Source of the DNA: Ifrita kowaldi
Taxonomy: Eukaryota; Chordata; Aves; Passeriformes; Cinclosomatidae
DNA length: 64,000 nt
Direction: 5' to 3'
NCBI GenBank assembly: GCA_013398055.1
Contig: VZRS01012603.1
Coordinates: 1 to 64,000, forward strand
Shown here: positions 14,601 through 26,600 of the stretch, piece after piece
How positions within the stretch are numbered: the first letter of the stretch is position 1
How the letters are laid out: every line of letters starts with the position of its first letter
Notes under the pieces: model-generated
Database searches by the model: none
What the model saw: only the letters and a program-made list of their open reading frames with translations
What the model was told of the DNA's origin: nothing
Program-made: the position numbers and the translations under genes

Positions 14601-17600
14601 TGATTTTTTTGCTCTGTATGAAAGTACTTCTTTCAATGAGGAGACAGGCAAGTAACAGACCTGGTTCACATTACTATTTACACTTTGCTTTAAAGAGATC
14701 AAATACAGCATCCACACTGTCCTGGACCAAGGACACTGCATCAGCATGACAGACACCATTAAAGACCATGCATGGCTTTCAAAGCACATCAGAAGTGTCA
14801 CCTCTTTGTTTTATACACCTATGTGTGCATGGATAATTTAATGTACTGAATTAGAAGGAGCTTAATCACACTCACTGGAAGTCCAGGCAGCCCTGGAGGG
14901 CCCTGTGGACCTGGGGGACCATCCTTGCCCTGGAAGGAAAGAACAAACACCACGGGTCAGGCATGCTCCTCAGAGGCTTCTATCAGATGAAGATTTACCA
15001 CATGTAGAGTCTGACAGGGGACAACTGTGAGAAGGTGGTCTTGTGGCCCATGTCACACAGTCTATGAGGTTCCCTCGAACTCCTTCTAGTTTAGAATAGA
15101 AGGCCCTCTTTTCACATAAAAGATTCAGTATTATCTATGAGTTCTTACAAATTGAAAAACCACTGAAATCACTGGTAATTTTTCTTCTGAACTTCCTGGA
15201 TGAGGTGTCCAGTCAGGAAGCAGATGTATATTTTATACCTTTTAAATGAGTAGTTACAAGAAGTGCCTCTCTGACCATCCCAAGAAGTCCCCTTACTCCA
15301 CAGGACTGGACAATATCATCCCAGGTCTTTCACAGTGTCACAACCTTATCATCCTTTTGAAATGGAATTTCAGCCGTCCTGTCCATCTTGTCTCTGGTCC
15401 TTCTGCCCAGAGTGCTCACTGATTTCATAACAGCCATCAGAAGGACCATCACTGTTCACTTATGATGAAGTCCAGGCTGTGAAATGGCTCTGCAAAAGGC
15501 ACCTTGTCCCTTAGGAAATCTTGCTCTAGAAATTCATCACAGAATTAAGACACTTAAAGTGTTCCAACTCAACAGCATGTATTCTTCAGGGAAGGTTCAT
15601 TTTTAACTTTTCAAGCTGAAGTTAGCATCAATCAGATTACCTGTCTCTCCCAGGGTTTTCTGATGCATTACCATAAAGTAGCATCTGCAAACCCTTCAAA
15701 TAAAACAGCAGTGCCAAAATTCTTCATGGGCTTCTCAAAGGTTATATCTGTTACTGGTATTTTTGGTGAATATTCCTGGTGACACCAGGAAATAGTGCAG
15801 GCCCCAGAATCTGAGCAGTCTGTGCTGTGATGTCCTTCAACAGGTTGCTGGTTATATTTTGATAATCCCCACACAGAGTTCAGATATTAGCCTTAGGTTG
15901 TGAAGCATCCTAACATATTTAGTAATCCTGTTCTGGAGGCTGAGAGGTGTTAATAGCAAGGACAGAACAGACAAGAGGTACAAAAATCTCCATGGAGGTC
16001 CCATGGGCTGGATTATCCTCTGGCTAATTTGGAGTTTCATTTGGTGAGTTAAAAAAGTGCTAGAACAGTAATCTGTGGTTATTCGTGGAGGTTCTACTTG
16101 TAGGCTGATTATTTTGGGGAGCTTTCAAAAGACATTACATGGTTGCCAGCTCAGCTTTACTTCACAGACCTAAACATAGGTGATATCATGGTGAAGCATA
16201 GAGCTTAGAGCTTACCATGTCTCCGGGGTTTCCTGCAGGTCCTATCGGTCCTGGTGCCCCATCTGATCCCTAAACAAAATAAAGCAGAAACAACATGAAT
16301 AATTAACACATTTTGTATGTTTGTCAACACATTCCCTACCACAGCTGGTAACTCTGGAGCTTTCTTTAATCATTCAGCTCAACATTCATTCCATTTCTTC
16401 ATTCAGCACTGAAAAGCAGTGCCAACCTCTGCACTCAATCAGCCTCCAAAGCCAGAAATAGTCAGATATTTGAGTTTGGTCTTGGCTCCTCCTTCTGAAA
16501 ATAGGGGACAAGTAGGAAAAAGCCAATCATGACAAAAATAACTCTGAAGAACAGCAATTGTGGGAGAACAGAAATTATGAAGCGCACTCTGTGGCAGGCA
16601 AACTCCGGGAGCCATGTGTCAATGCAGACAGAGGGAAAAGTCAGCAAAAGGTGAAGACCAAAATTGTCTAGGGGACATCACATTTTGCTCCGTTTTGACA
16701 GGCTCAGTTTCACTTCAGACATTTCCTTTGGCTGTGAGTCTGTTCAGGAGGTCTCATAGGACAATTTTAAGTGTTTTATTCCCACTGGTGTAACTCTTTA
16801 GTTGTAGCAGTATTAGGTTAATAGAGACACAGCAAATGTGTCTGTTATTAACTTCTCCTAAAATAATGCTCATGGGAGCTCAAATGACCCACAAAGCAAG
16901 TCCACATGTTGTCCCAGCAGCAAAGCATCCAGCAACCTTTAGGCACTGCTACCGTCTGAATATGGGATTTTAATCCAACCCCCCTTCTCTGGTTTGTCCT
17001 GTCATTTAGCCAGTGCAATGTGAATTCAGGCTGTGCTGATGCCCAGAACAGATGAAGGTGGCACACCCGCAGCACAGCAGAGCCAAACTGCACTGTAAGC
17101 AGCAATATCAGCAGTGATGACTCTGTGCAATGAAAGGTGGTTTGGAGAGAAAAGTCCTTCACTCAGAAAAAATCCCCAAACTTGAAGGGAGTAAAGTGGA
17201 GATAGCACCAGCAGGAGAGCCAAGTGATTTCAGCCCTGATTCTGAGCTGTCGTCCCTTTTTAAATACAAGGAAGCATAACTGTATTCATAGGAAGAGCAG
17301 AACTCAGAATGAAGAGGACTGTGATGGAGCGGGATATGTGTAAAAGGCCTTTTAATTCAAAAGTAACTCACACAACATGAAAATTGGAGAAAATCCAGTC
17401 TCATACCACTGTGTAAAATTGAGAAGTAAAATGCTCTTAGATCTGCTAGTTCTAGGCTAACAACTTATTCTACATACAGGAAAGCACCTATACATGTACT
17501 AAATAGTCCCTATGGAAGAGTTTTCATCATCATCTTTGTGTTGTATACAGACAGCAACTGAAGCTTAGCAACAATTTACAGAATGAACTGAAGCAATCAG

Positions 17601-20600
17601 TGGAAAGTGGCCAATGTATTAAATAGCAATTACCATGAGTGGGGAACTCTATCACACTCAGGGGATCATTAGGAACCCACTGGAAAACGCAAATTCAAAG
17701 CACAGACAGATGGGAATGGTCCTTTCCACCACATGGAGCTTGCAACACCCTTTGTTAGCAAGAAAACCACAGGACTATCTTTGCAATTGAGGAACTTACA
17801 GGTGGACCAGGGTGTCCAGGAGCCCCTGAGAAGCCAGGCATTCCAGGATGGCCCTGCAGAATGGAAACAGAGACATTCTTTATACATTAGTCACATATCT
17901 GCTTGTATAAAAGTTAACTGGTGATTATTAAGAGGTAACACCAAAATGAGTCAATTCACAGAGAGCTGGTTGTAAGGAAATAAGGAACCATGGCTTTTTA
18001 AAGTGAAACCGTGGTTTTCAAAGCACGCATTTCAGAAATAACAGTTAATTTCAGGTGTACTTCTTTCAATGTTTATTTTATTCTATGCTAATGGAAGATG
18101 AGAGCAGATATTGTGGAATTGCGTAAGACAGAAGGTCAGTCAGGAAACCAAGCCTGTTTAAAATGTCCTACAAAAGTCATTGAAGAGGTGCTGATTTGCA
18201 CCTTAAACCAGCAACTCAGCCCTTGGCAAAATTAACTATGAAAGTTTGCTCTAATTTAAACCATTCTCATCTTTCCTGTGGCATCTCAGTCCCTCCTCAA
18301 GGAGATCCTGCTTACATTCATCATCTAAGACAAATAGAAACACTGGTTTTTTCAATCCAAAGACACCTGAACTCCTGGATATCATCTAAGGCTTATCCAA
18401 GGAAGTAAGGGTTAGGTTATGTAGAGAATTCAATGCATTCAGTCTAGAGGTGAGAAAACAGATGGTACTGGGAGGTTTTTATTGGAGATGAGGATGGAAG
18501 TCTGTGGAGGATTGCTCTGGTTCCACTCTTTGGCACAGCCCACTTGTGGTTTGTCAGTGATGAAGAGCTCTGCCTCTGAGAAGGGTGCTCTTGTACAGGC
18601 ATCATAGGAGTTACTGATGAAGGAACAATCACAGTGACAGCACTGCTGGAAAGCACACTCTGTTTTTACCTGTTCACCTTTTTCTCCTACTTCCCCAGTC
18701 ATACCACGGTCTCCTTTAGCACCCTGGTAATAAAAAAGAGCCATTGAAAGTCAATGAGATTCAGTGTTGTGACAGCTTTTTGACCTCTTTCATAAAGCAC
18801 TTGGACATTCAAGAATAAAACTCAAGAACCAGGACTCAGCCCTCCTTGCCCTCCTCTTAATTTCTTCTCTAGGCTTTCACCACCAGTGCTGGAGCCAGGA
18901 ATATATGTGGAAAATGGCCTTTGAGCAGACCCAGCATAGCTGGTTTTTAATGTTTTATTCTCATACTCATAAAGAGGAATTACACATCCCTAAAGAGCAG
19001 GCAGGTTGTTAGAAACTCCACTAAATCACATCTTGATAAGGAATCATCTGGCCCAACAAAGGTGCCCACACCCTTCACGGACAACAGCAAAAAAATCAGC
19101 ATTTCTAAGGTGCAGTCAGAAAATTCATACCCAGAAAGTACTCCCCTCTTTCTCTCTTTCTCTTTCTGTTCTAGAGACACAGGACAGAGACAGCCAACTC
19201 AAATGTACATGTCTGCATTATCAGTGCTTACAGTGAGACAAGAAAGACAGTGAAAATTACTGAGGTGATGGTGAACAAGGTGTGAACAATGCAGAGAGCA
19301 ATAATTAATTTCTGGCCATGGAAATAATACACTGGTTTACTACATGGGAGCTAGGAGACAAGGGGGAGAAAGAGGGTTGCTATTTATTAATAAAAGAGCT
19401 CTAATTCATATGGCAGAAGGAATGAAGCTGCTCAGGAGCAACGATCTGCAGTTCTACTGCTCTGTTTCAGAGTGGGACATAATAGCTTGGATGGTGTTGG
19501 TAAGGACAATATACCAGAGAGTCAGAAGTGCAGAGCAGTTTGGATCTTCCACTGCAAGGATCCTCCTAAGATACGTAGAAAACAGTCACAAAGTCTGTCT
19601 TTGTGTTTGCTCCTTCCCAGGGGTCTTACAGTACTTTCTTTTTTTGCATTTGCAAACTCTTTTTATTGAATTCAAGTTAGACTACTTATCAGGTACTTGA
19701 TTTTACTTTATGCACATGTACAATTTGAAATTTATCCTGTTATTTCACCTAACCATCCATTCTTGCTGCCTAAATCTCTGCTTTGTCATGACATATAAGA
19801 AAGGAGCAGATGTGGTATGTCTCAGACTGCTTGGCATTTCTGCCCGCTATTGGCTTTATGGGTTATTAATTCTCTTGTAAATTTTATCCTGGAACACACT
19901 TTCATTTTGATCAACTCTATGTTTACTTTTGAGATTGTGCTGCTCTCCCCACCACACTTTTAATTGCAAGATATTAAATTAATTCATGAAACTCTATTAG
20001 CTTGTCCTGCACTCTAACAAGTGCAAGTACAAAGACGTTAAAATAGCAGGAGCTATTTTAGACAGTAAGTCAGTAGTGAAGGGATGTCTGGAGGAAACTG
20101 TGTCCCATCATTAAATCACCTTATCTCTCTGCATTGATTTGTTTTGATTTATTTCACATTAGGCAGTTTTAATTGTGGCCAGGCACTGGCACTGTGAGCA
20201 GACTGGTGGCAGCCCTCTTCATGGGAAATGCTTGAAATGTGACATTATCGGAATACTTCAGACAAGGGAAGTTTTGTGTTGGCCTATGTCCCTGGACCAC
20301 AAGGCAGGACCATACAGCTGGAGAAACAAGTAGTTCTTCCTATAACATGTTTCAGGAAATACTTGGAGTTTGTGGGTAAGACCACCATGGCAGATGGTGT
20401 GTTTGGAGCCCAGCAGACCATTGCATCAGTCTTAATTTAAGTGGTTCCAGCACATAAGATTCAGAGAGGACAGGAACAGGCATGGAGGCTACTGCTGAGG
20501 TTTTAATTTCTTTCTCACCTGATCTGAGGTAAAATTTACTCTCAAGTCTTTATCCACCATTAGAACACCAGTGCAATGAAATTCAACATTAAGAATCAGG

Positions 20601-23600
20601 CCCTTTAGATGTGTCTGCCTGTCTGTGTGCAAACAAAGGGAGGGGAGAAGACACTATTTAAGTGAAAATATCCCTCATGCCATGGGCAGGGACACCTTTC
20701 ACTAAACCAAGTTTCTCAAAACCCCATCCAACTTAGCCTTTAACATTTCCAGAGATGGGGCATCCACAACTTCTTTGAGTAATCTGTTCCCAAAATAATT
20801 AGTATGACTAACTAGTCACAAGTCAGTTTTCATTAGACAACTGAAGGAAACCAACCAACCTTTGGGCCATCGAGCCCAGGTGGGCCTGGAGGACCTCTGG
20901 GACCAGCAATCCCCTGCAATGCAGAAGAGGTAAACACTAGTTTAGTTCATTGACTCCACAGGCCTCTAAAAAGAATTCAGCAGGTTGTTGATGAAAAATA
21001 AATAAGACAGCCCTGTCTTATAAGAACCCATCAGACATATTAATAGAAAAACAAGGTTAGAGCAGATCCAAGGCATGGTCACTCCCTCAGCTCTTACCGT
21101 TTTCCCATCCTGGCCATCTCTACCTGGCGGTCCTCGGAGACCTTTATCCCCTTTGAAACCTGGGATGCCTGGAAGTCCTGGTGGGCCAGGAGGGCACTCA
21201 CTGCACACATCCTGGGAGAGGACATGGAAAAACATATCAGCAACTGGCTGCAGGCACTTAGCAGACCCTACAGATACCCACTGTGAATGCAGCACTGTGG
21301 TGCTGGTACAATATATAAATCCTTGTGGTTTTACCTCAGGAGCAGGGTGAATTTGCCTTAAAGAACCACAATGAGGGCAGTGTGAAGCACAGTGAGGGTT
21401 AGCAGCTGAGCTCACACATGCTCCCACGGGAAGTTTCCTATCAGTTCTAGGTCTTAATTGGTCATCCGGGATCAGGAAACCCTGGAAAAGCTCTTCCTGA
21501 TGGGAGGTCAGGGAGACTAGCAAGACTGTCAAGAAAAACACTGGGTTGAATTTACAAGACTAATAGAAAACTGTGTCTGCTCCAGTCTGAAAGAGCTGGC
21601 TTACTGCTTAGAGGGCAGTTTTCTTGGGGAAAATCAGGTGCAGCACAATGTCAGAAAGAGCTCTGCAGGGGAAACTATTCAGCAGCCAGCTTGGCGAAGG
21701 ACAACTCATCCAATGGAGTTTTTGAAGACCAAGTGAATGTCACAGTGTCTTGGCCAAATTTTGTCAGGGAAAATCACTACCTCCTCCTTCCAAACCTCTT
21801 TGAACATCCTCTCAGTAGTCTTTACATTTCAACTATCCTCAGGAAATTGAATCCATTGTTATTTAGCCATCCCTCTTCCCACTTGCAGAAGTGGCTAATA
21901 CCCACAATTTCCATTTCAAAGGCAGACTCCCTCCAGCAAAAGCGGAGGGACTCCTGCCCAAAAGAGAGAGCATAATACAAACCAGATCATCAGGTTGAGA
22001 GTCAGAAGCCTTTGCTACAACACCCAACTCTGTCAATGATCTGTTGCAAAACTGTGGGGTAAATTGTCTTTCTGAGTCTCAGTCCCTACATCCACGTTTA
22101 TCTACTTACAATGTAAGTGCCTGAGAAACACCCATAACAGCAGAGCCTAATTTCATCTGGGATTTCAAGGTGCTACTTTCTGTACCAAGCACAGAGTGAA
22201 AAAATACCAAGCAGAAAAACTGCACAAATGTGTTTAACCATAATATAAACAAAGGAAGAAAATGAAAGGACATCAAAATTACATCCTGTACCCAAGAATG
22301 AGTCTCCTACTCTTGTCCAGATCAAAAATCCCAAATACCTTACAGTGAATCCTCCAGAACAATATTGGGCTCCACAAAACAAAGCAAGCTCTTCAGTGAA
22401 GAGTAATTTCACAGTAGAAATCTTAAAAGGGTCCTTTGCTTAATGTGGTTGGTAAAAGAAGGTAATTTTTTAGTTTGTTTTAATCAATAAGAAAAGATTT
22501 CTTGCCAGGTCTCAAGACAGCTTAAAAAACTCTCAACTCAGCCCATGTAAATCTGTAAAGATTTTTCAGTCAACACCTATCAAAGACTGACTAATTTCTC
22601 AGACAACTCTCTACATGGAGAGTAAAGGCAGACAGATTATCACTTTTGAAACACAGGTACTTCTGGGGTTAATTACCAGCATCCTTTTAGATTCACAATG
22701 CAAACTAAATTTGCACCCACAGTTACCCAAAATTACTCCAGTAACTGTTGAAGGCGTATGTGAAAAAATCCAGCATTTTATTAAAATGGTTTCCATTTTC
22801 TGGTTTAGATAACACAACTTGATAATGTTTATTCCTCCTTGGGAATGCACGCCTCAGAAAGAGCTGAGAAAGTCTCAGAAATGTTATAGAGAACTTTGTA
22901 GGTCATTTCACTGCTGGGGAAAGGATTTTGATCGCCAGTGTGAGCTTGTGTCCCAATACCAGTGCAAGTAGGAGACTTGCAAGTTTTGAGCTTTGAAAGA
23001 GTGTTTAAAGACACCTTTTGCACTTGTAGTTCAGACACTTTCCCATCACAGAGCATTAATCAGGTCTGAATCAAACAGAGAAATAAACTCCCACCCTCAT
23101 CAAAGGCTGATTACCTTTACTAGGAGATTTATGTCCTCTGGAGTGAGCAGGGGTGGGGAACCCTGTGGAATGAGGAATTCATTATTTCAGGCAATTTTAA
23201 GAGGCATCAAGACATGAGAATTTTTCCTGAACACGCTCATGGATTCTCACTGGTTTTCGTTTTCCTGCCTAGGACTCACTGGGCCAAACTTGTACTTCCC
23301 ACCCCACCTTACCAATGCACTTCATCCCACCTGAGGTGAGCTCTTCCTGAGGGTACTGCACAGTGGTGCTAAGGAAGTGCCTTTAAAAGTTTGGCTTTTA
23401 TTTACCTGCAGAATATCCAGTTATTTTCATATCATTCCAAAGCCTTCACTAAACCTTAAGTGGGTTTTAGTGTTTTTCCCACTGCTCTGCTGGGAAAAGC
23501 ATCAGTGGAAAAGCACCCAAGCGCACTTCTGAGGTGAAATACAGAGGTGGAAACTGAGTTAAAAGGAAGATGTAATACAGAAGTGAAGTTACATACAGGT

Positions 23601-26600
23601 TTTCCAGGAGGTCCTCTTTCCCCTGGATTTCCAGGTACACCCTACAGATCAAGAAAAAGAAAAAAAAAAAGTGAAGTTATTATACAATAACCCCCTGGTT
23701 GCTCCTGCACTCTGCTGACTGATCTGGGCTTGCACACATTTTACTTTCTGCTGCTGAGAGCACTGCCCTTGCAGGTGACAAACAGCAAACTCCTCTACAT
23801 ACCTGCAACTTTAACATCCTCTCAAACCCTTGCTAAATTCGAGTCACACAGAGACTAGAATTGCTTAAGTTTGTTTTCTGGTCACAGAAAACACGATGAA
23901 CTTCAGTTGTTGAAAGATGAGGCTTTGAATCTCTGAAGGTGCCTGAAACAGGCAAAATCAGTTTGTTTGTCGAGGTGTAATGGTATCAGTTTTCATGAGA
24001 TGAAGGCATAGAAATTACCAGCATTCTCAGAATGTTATGTCCAGGATGGCAGGGTTAGGAAAAGGGACAACCTCCACTCCTCAGTGTGCATCTCTTATGT
24101 GTCACCGGGGAATTAGTTTGTTAAAAACTGAACAAAAACCATGCCTAAAGATTATTTTAGAATCTTTTCATAAAGTAATGCTCACTTGGGAAACCAAATC
24201 TTTTGAACAAGACAGTTGGTCACTGTTCAGATTGTGACAGAAATCTGCATTGTGAGGATGCTTGCAGTGGTGTTTTAAGACACTTGGTGACATTTCCCCA
24301 AAGCACTCTCTGCTAAGTTCCTGTGCCCCCCTGGTCCATCACCCTGTGTCATCACTCAAGTAAATGCATGTTTTATTCATACTGAGAACCTCGAAGAGCA
24401 TACAAAATTCACCACATACAAAAGTTGTCCTATCTGATCATTTCTGTTTCTAAAGGAACAATTTCTACTGACCATCTAAAAGCATCTTATTTGTGTTCAG
24501 CTTTGTTGATTCTGCAGCAGGTCCCACCTGGAGTTTTCTCTGGAATGGTTCCAGGTTTGCCACCCAGGATGTTCACAGAATCACAGAATGGTTTGGGTTG
24601 GAAGGGACCTTTGAGACCATCTAGTTCCACCTCTTGCCATGGGCAGGGATACCTTCCACTACATCAGGTTGCTCAGAGCTCCACAGCCTGGCCTTGGACA
24701 CTTCCAGGGATAGGGCATCCACAGCTTCTCTGGGGAACCTGTGCCAGTGTTTCACCAACCTCACAGTAAAGAACTTCTTCCTAATTTTTTAATTTAAACC
24801 TACTCTCTTCCAGTTTGAAGCTATTACCCCTTTTACTGTCACTCGCCTTGTGTGGCGAGAAAAAGGTTGAAAGTGGAAGATTTGGCAAGGAGGGAAAAAC
24901 AGAGTTGCTTTCACTCCACATGACCTTGCAGCTGGAGGATGCTAAGAATATTCAGTGTGGAAAATTTCACGTGTTTTGTTTTCTTTGGGTTGTTTTCTGT
25001 CAGTCTTGAGAACTGGAGGTTCTGTAGAAGATAACAGAATGCTTTAAAAAACTTAAAAGGCATTTCTCACAGGCTGGGGCCTTCCTGCTGGGAGAAGGAG
25101 AGATAAGAAGCTTGGAGGTTACCCTAAGCGCTTTTTGCCCCTGCTAAGATGGAATAAGCTTAGCAGTGTATGTGTCCCCATTCTGCCAGCGTGGTAATGG
25201 AATAAATCTACTCTTTACACTTCAGCCCTGGATTTTGGCTGTCTTGGTTACCTTCATATACTCAGTTCTCATACCTCATCAAAAGTCTCTCTCCATCTTT
25301 CTTGAAGGCTCCCTTCAGGCACTGGAAGACCACAAACAGGTCATCCTAAAGCCTTCACTTTTCCAGGCTGAACAATCCCAGTTCTCTCCACCTTTCCTTG
25401 TAAGAGAGTTGCTCCATCCCTTCAGTTGCCATGGTGGCCTTCTCTGGACTCTCTTCAACAGTTCCATGTCCTTCCTGTGCTGTGGGGCCCCAGAGCTGGA
25501 CACAGCACTGCAGGTGGGGTCTCACCAGAGCAGAGCAGAGGGGCAGAATCCCCTCCCTTGACCTGCTGGCCATGCTGGTTTTGATACAGCCCAGGGCTTG
25601 ACTGGCTTTTTGGGCTGCATCAACATCTGGATGCTGATCAAGGTACAAGTAGTGGCTTTCAATCAGACCAGGCTCAGCAGGGGCCACTCTTTGAGACTAT
25701 CTGATATTTCGATCTGGAAGGTCCCTTTAAAATTTGGTCAAATGCTTAGCCAGGAAGGGCACTGGGTGTTCTTTCTGCCACTTTGTCTCAGGTTAGTCCG
25801 TTTTGCCAATCAGTTCATTGTATTATTTACACAGACAGATGGGGATGTGGGGATTAATGACTGAAGTGCACTGTGTGTCATGATACACCACTGTATCATA
25901 GAGCAAACTTGAATTTCATCCTTGAGTCTTAGTACTTAAATTCTGCATGTCTTGCTAGAGGAGAGAAAAAATAGGAAAATATATTGATTACCTTTTTCTA
26001 TGTCCACATTAAATGCTTCTGGGTGAGCAACAGTCCTTCAACTATTGACTTTCTAAGAGAAGAAAATTAAACACAAACTAAAGTGGACCTAAAGTGGAAC
26101 TGAAGTCCATGGAGGAACTCTTTTGTGCTAAGGAGCTAAACCTTCTGCAGGTGAGAACAAATAGGAGATAATGTTTCAAGTCTTAGCTCACAATTCTCCA
26201 CAAATGTCATTCTAGGGAATTGAGTAAATATAAGTAAACATTTTAGTCATTTATAGCTTTGCTTCTTCCACAGAACATCAAGATGAATCCAGAGGATTGT
26301 GCATTGTTCTCGAAGTCCCTTCCCTTTCACAGATTTGAAGGTAATTGTCAGGTCATGTTTTTGGCATCCTCTCCACTGTGGGTATCAGCCACTTCTGCAA
26401 GTGGGAAGAGGGATGGCTAAATAACAATTACACAGATCTTATATTCCCAGACCTACTTTGTTCAGGAAGACTCACACAGAACTTGCTTTAAAAAGTGTGA
26501 TGCAAAGAAAAAACTTGAGCCATGAGAATAATCCTGGATCAGAAAGCAACACAGAAAAGACAGTTCAGAAATGTCCTTCATGCTGACTAGTAGCATAGCT

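Larger units (their letters stand above)
10299..18669. other. introns between w32 and w24 (0.6-1.5 kb each), nothing recognised beyond the listed duplication
   Basis: Nine consecutive introns hold no CR1, LTR or gene that I can recognise, other than the short tandem duplication at 13765-13846. The sequence is ordinary AT-rich avian intron. Confidence 0.55.

Noticed and set aside
21075..21350. Plus-strand open frame across w22
   Set aside because: It is the antisense shadow of the collagen exon: Pro/Gly-rich because Gly-X-Y codons read backwards give Pro-rich strings.
24519..24566. Collagen-like string 'caggtcccacctggag...ggtttgccacccagg' beside a CR1 copy
   Set aside because: The minus-strand reading does not keep Gly at every third residue and has no acceptor/donor pair. 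The neighbouring exons are contiguous in human without an extra one.
25166..25561. Open frames of 110-131 codons on both strands
   Set aside because: They lie inside LTR and CR1 sequence and have no start context or similarity to a gene.
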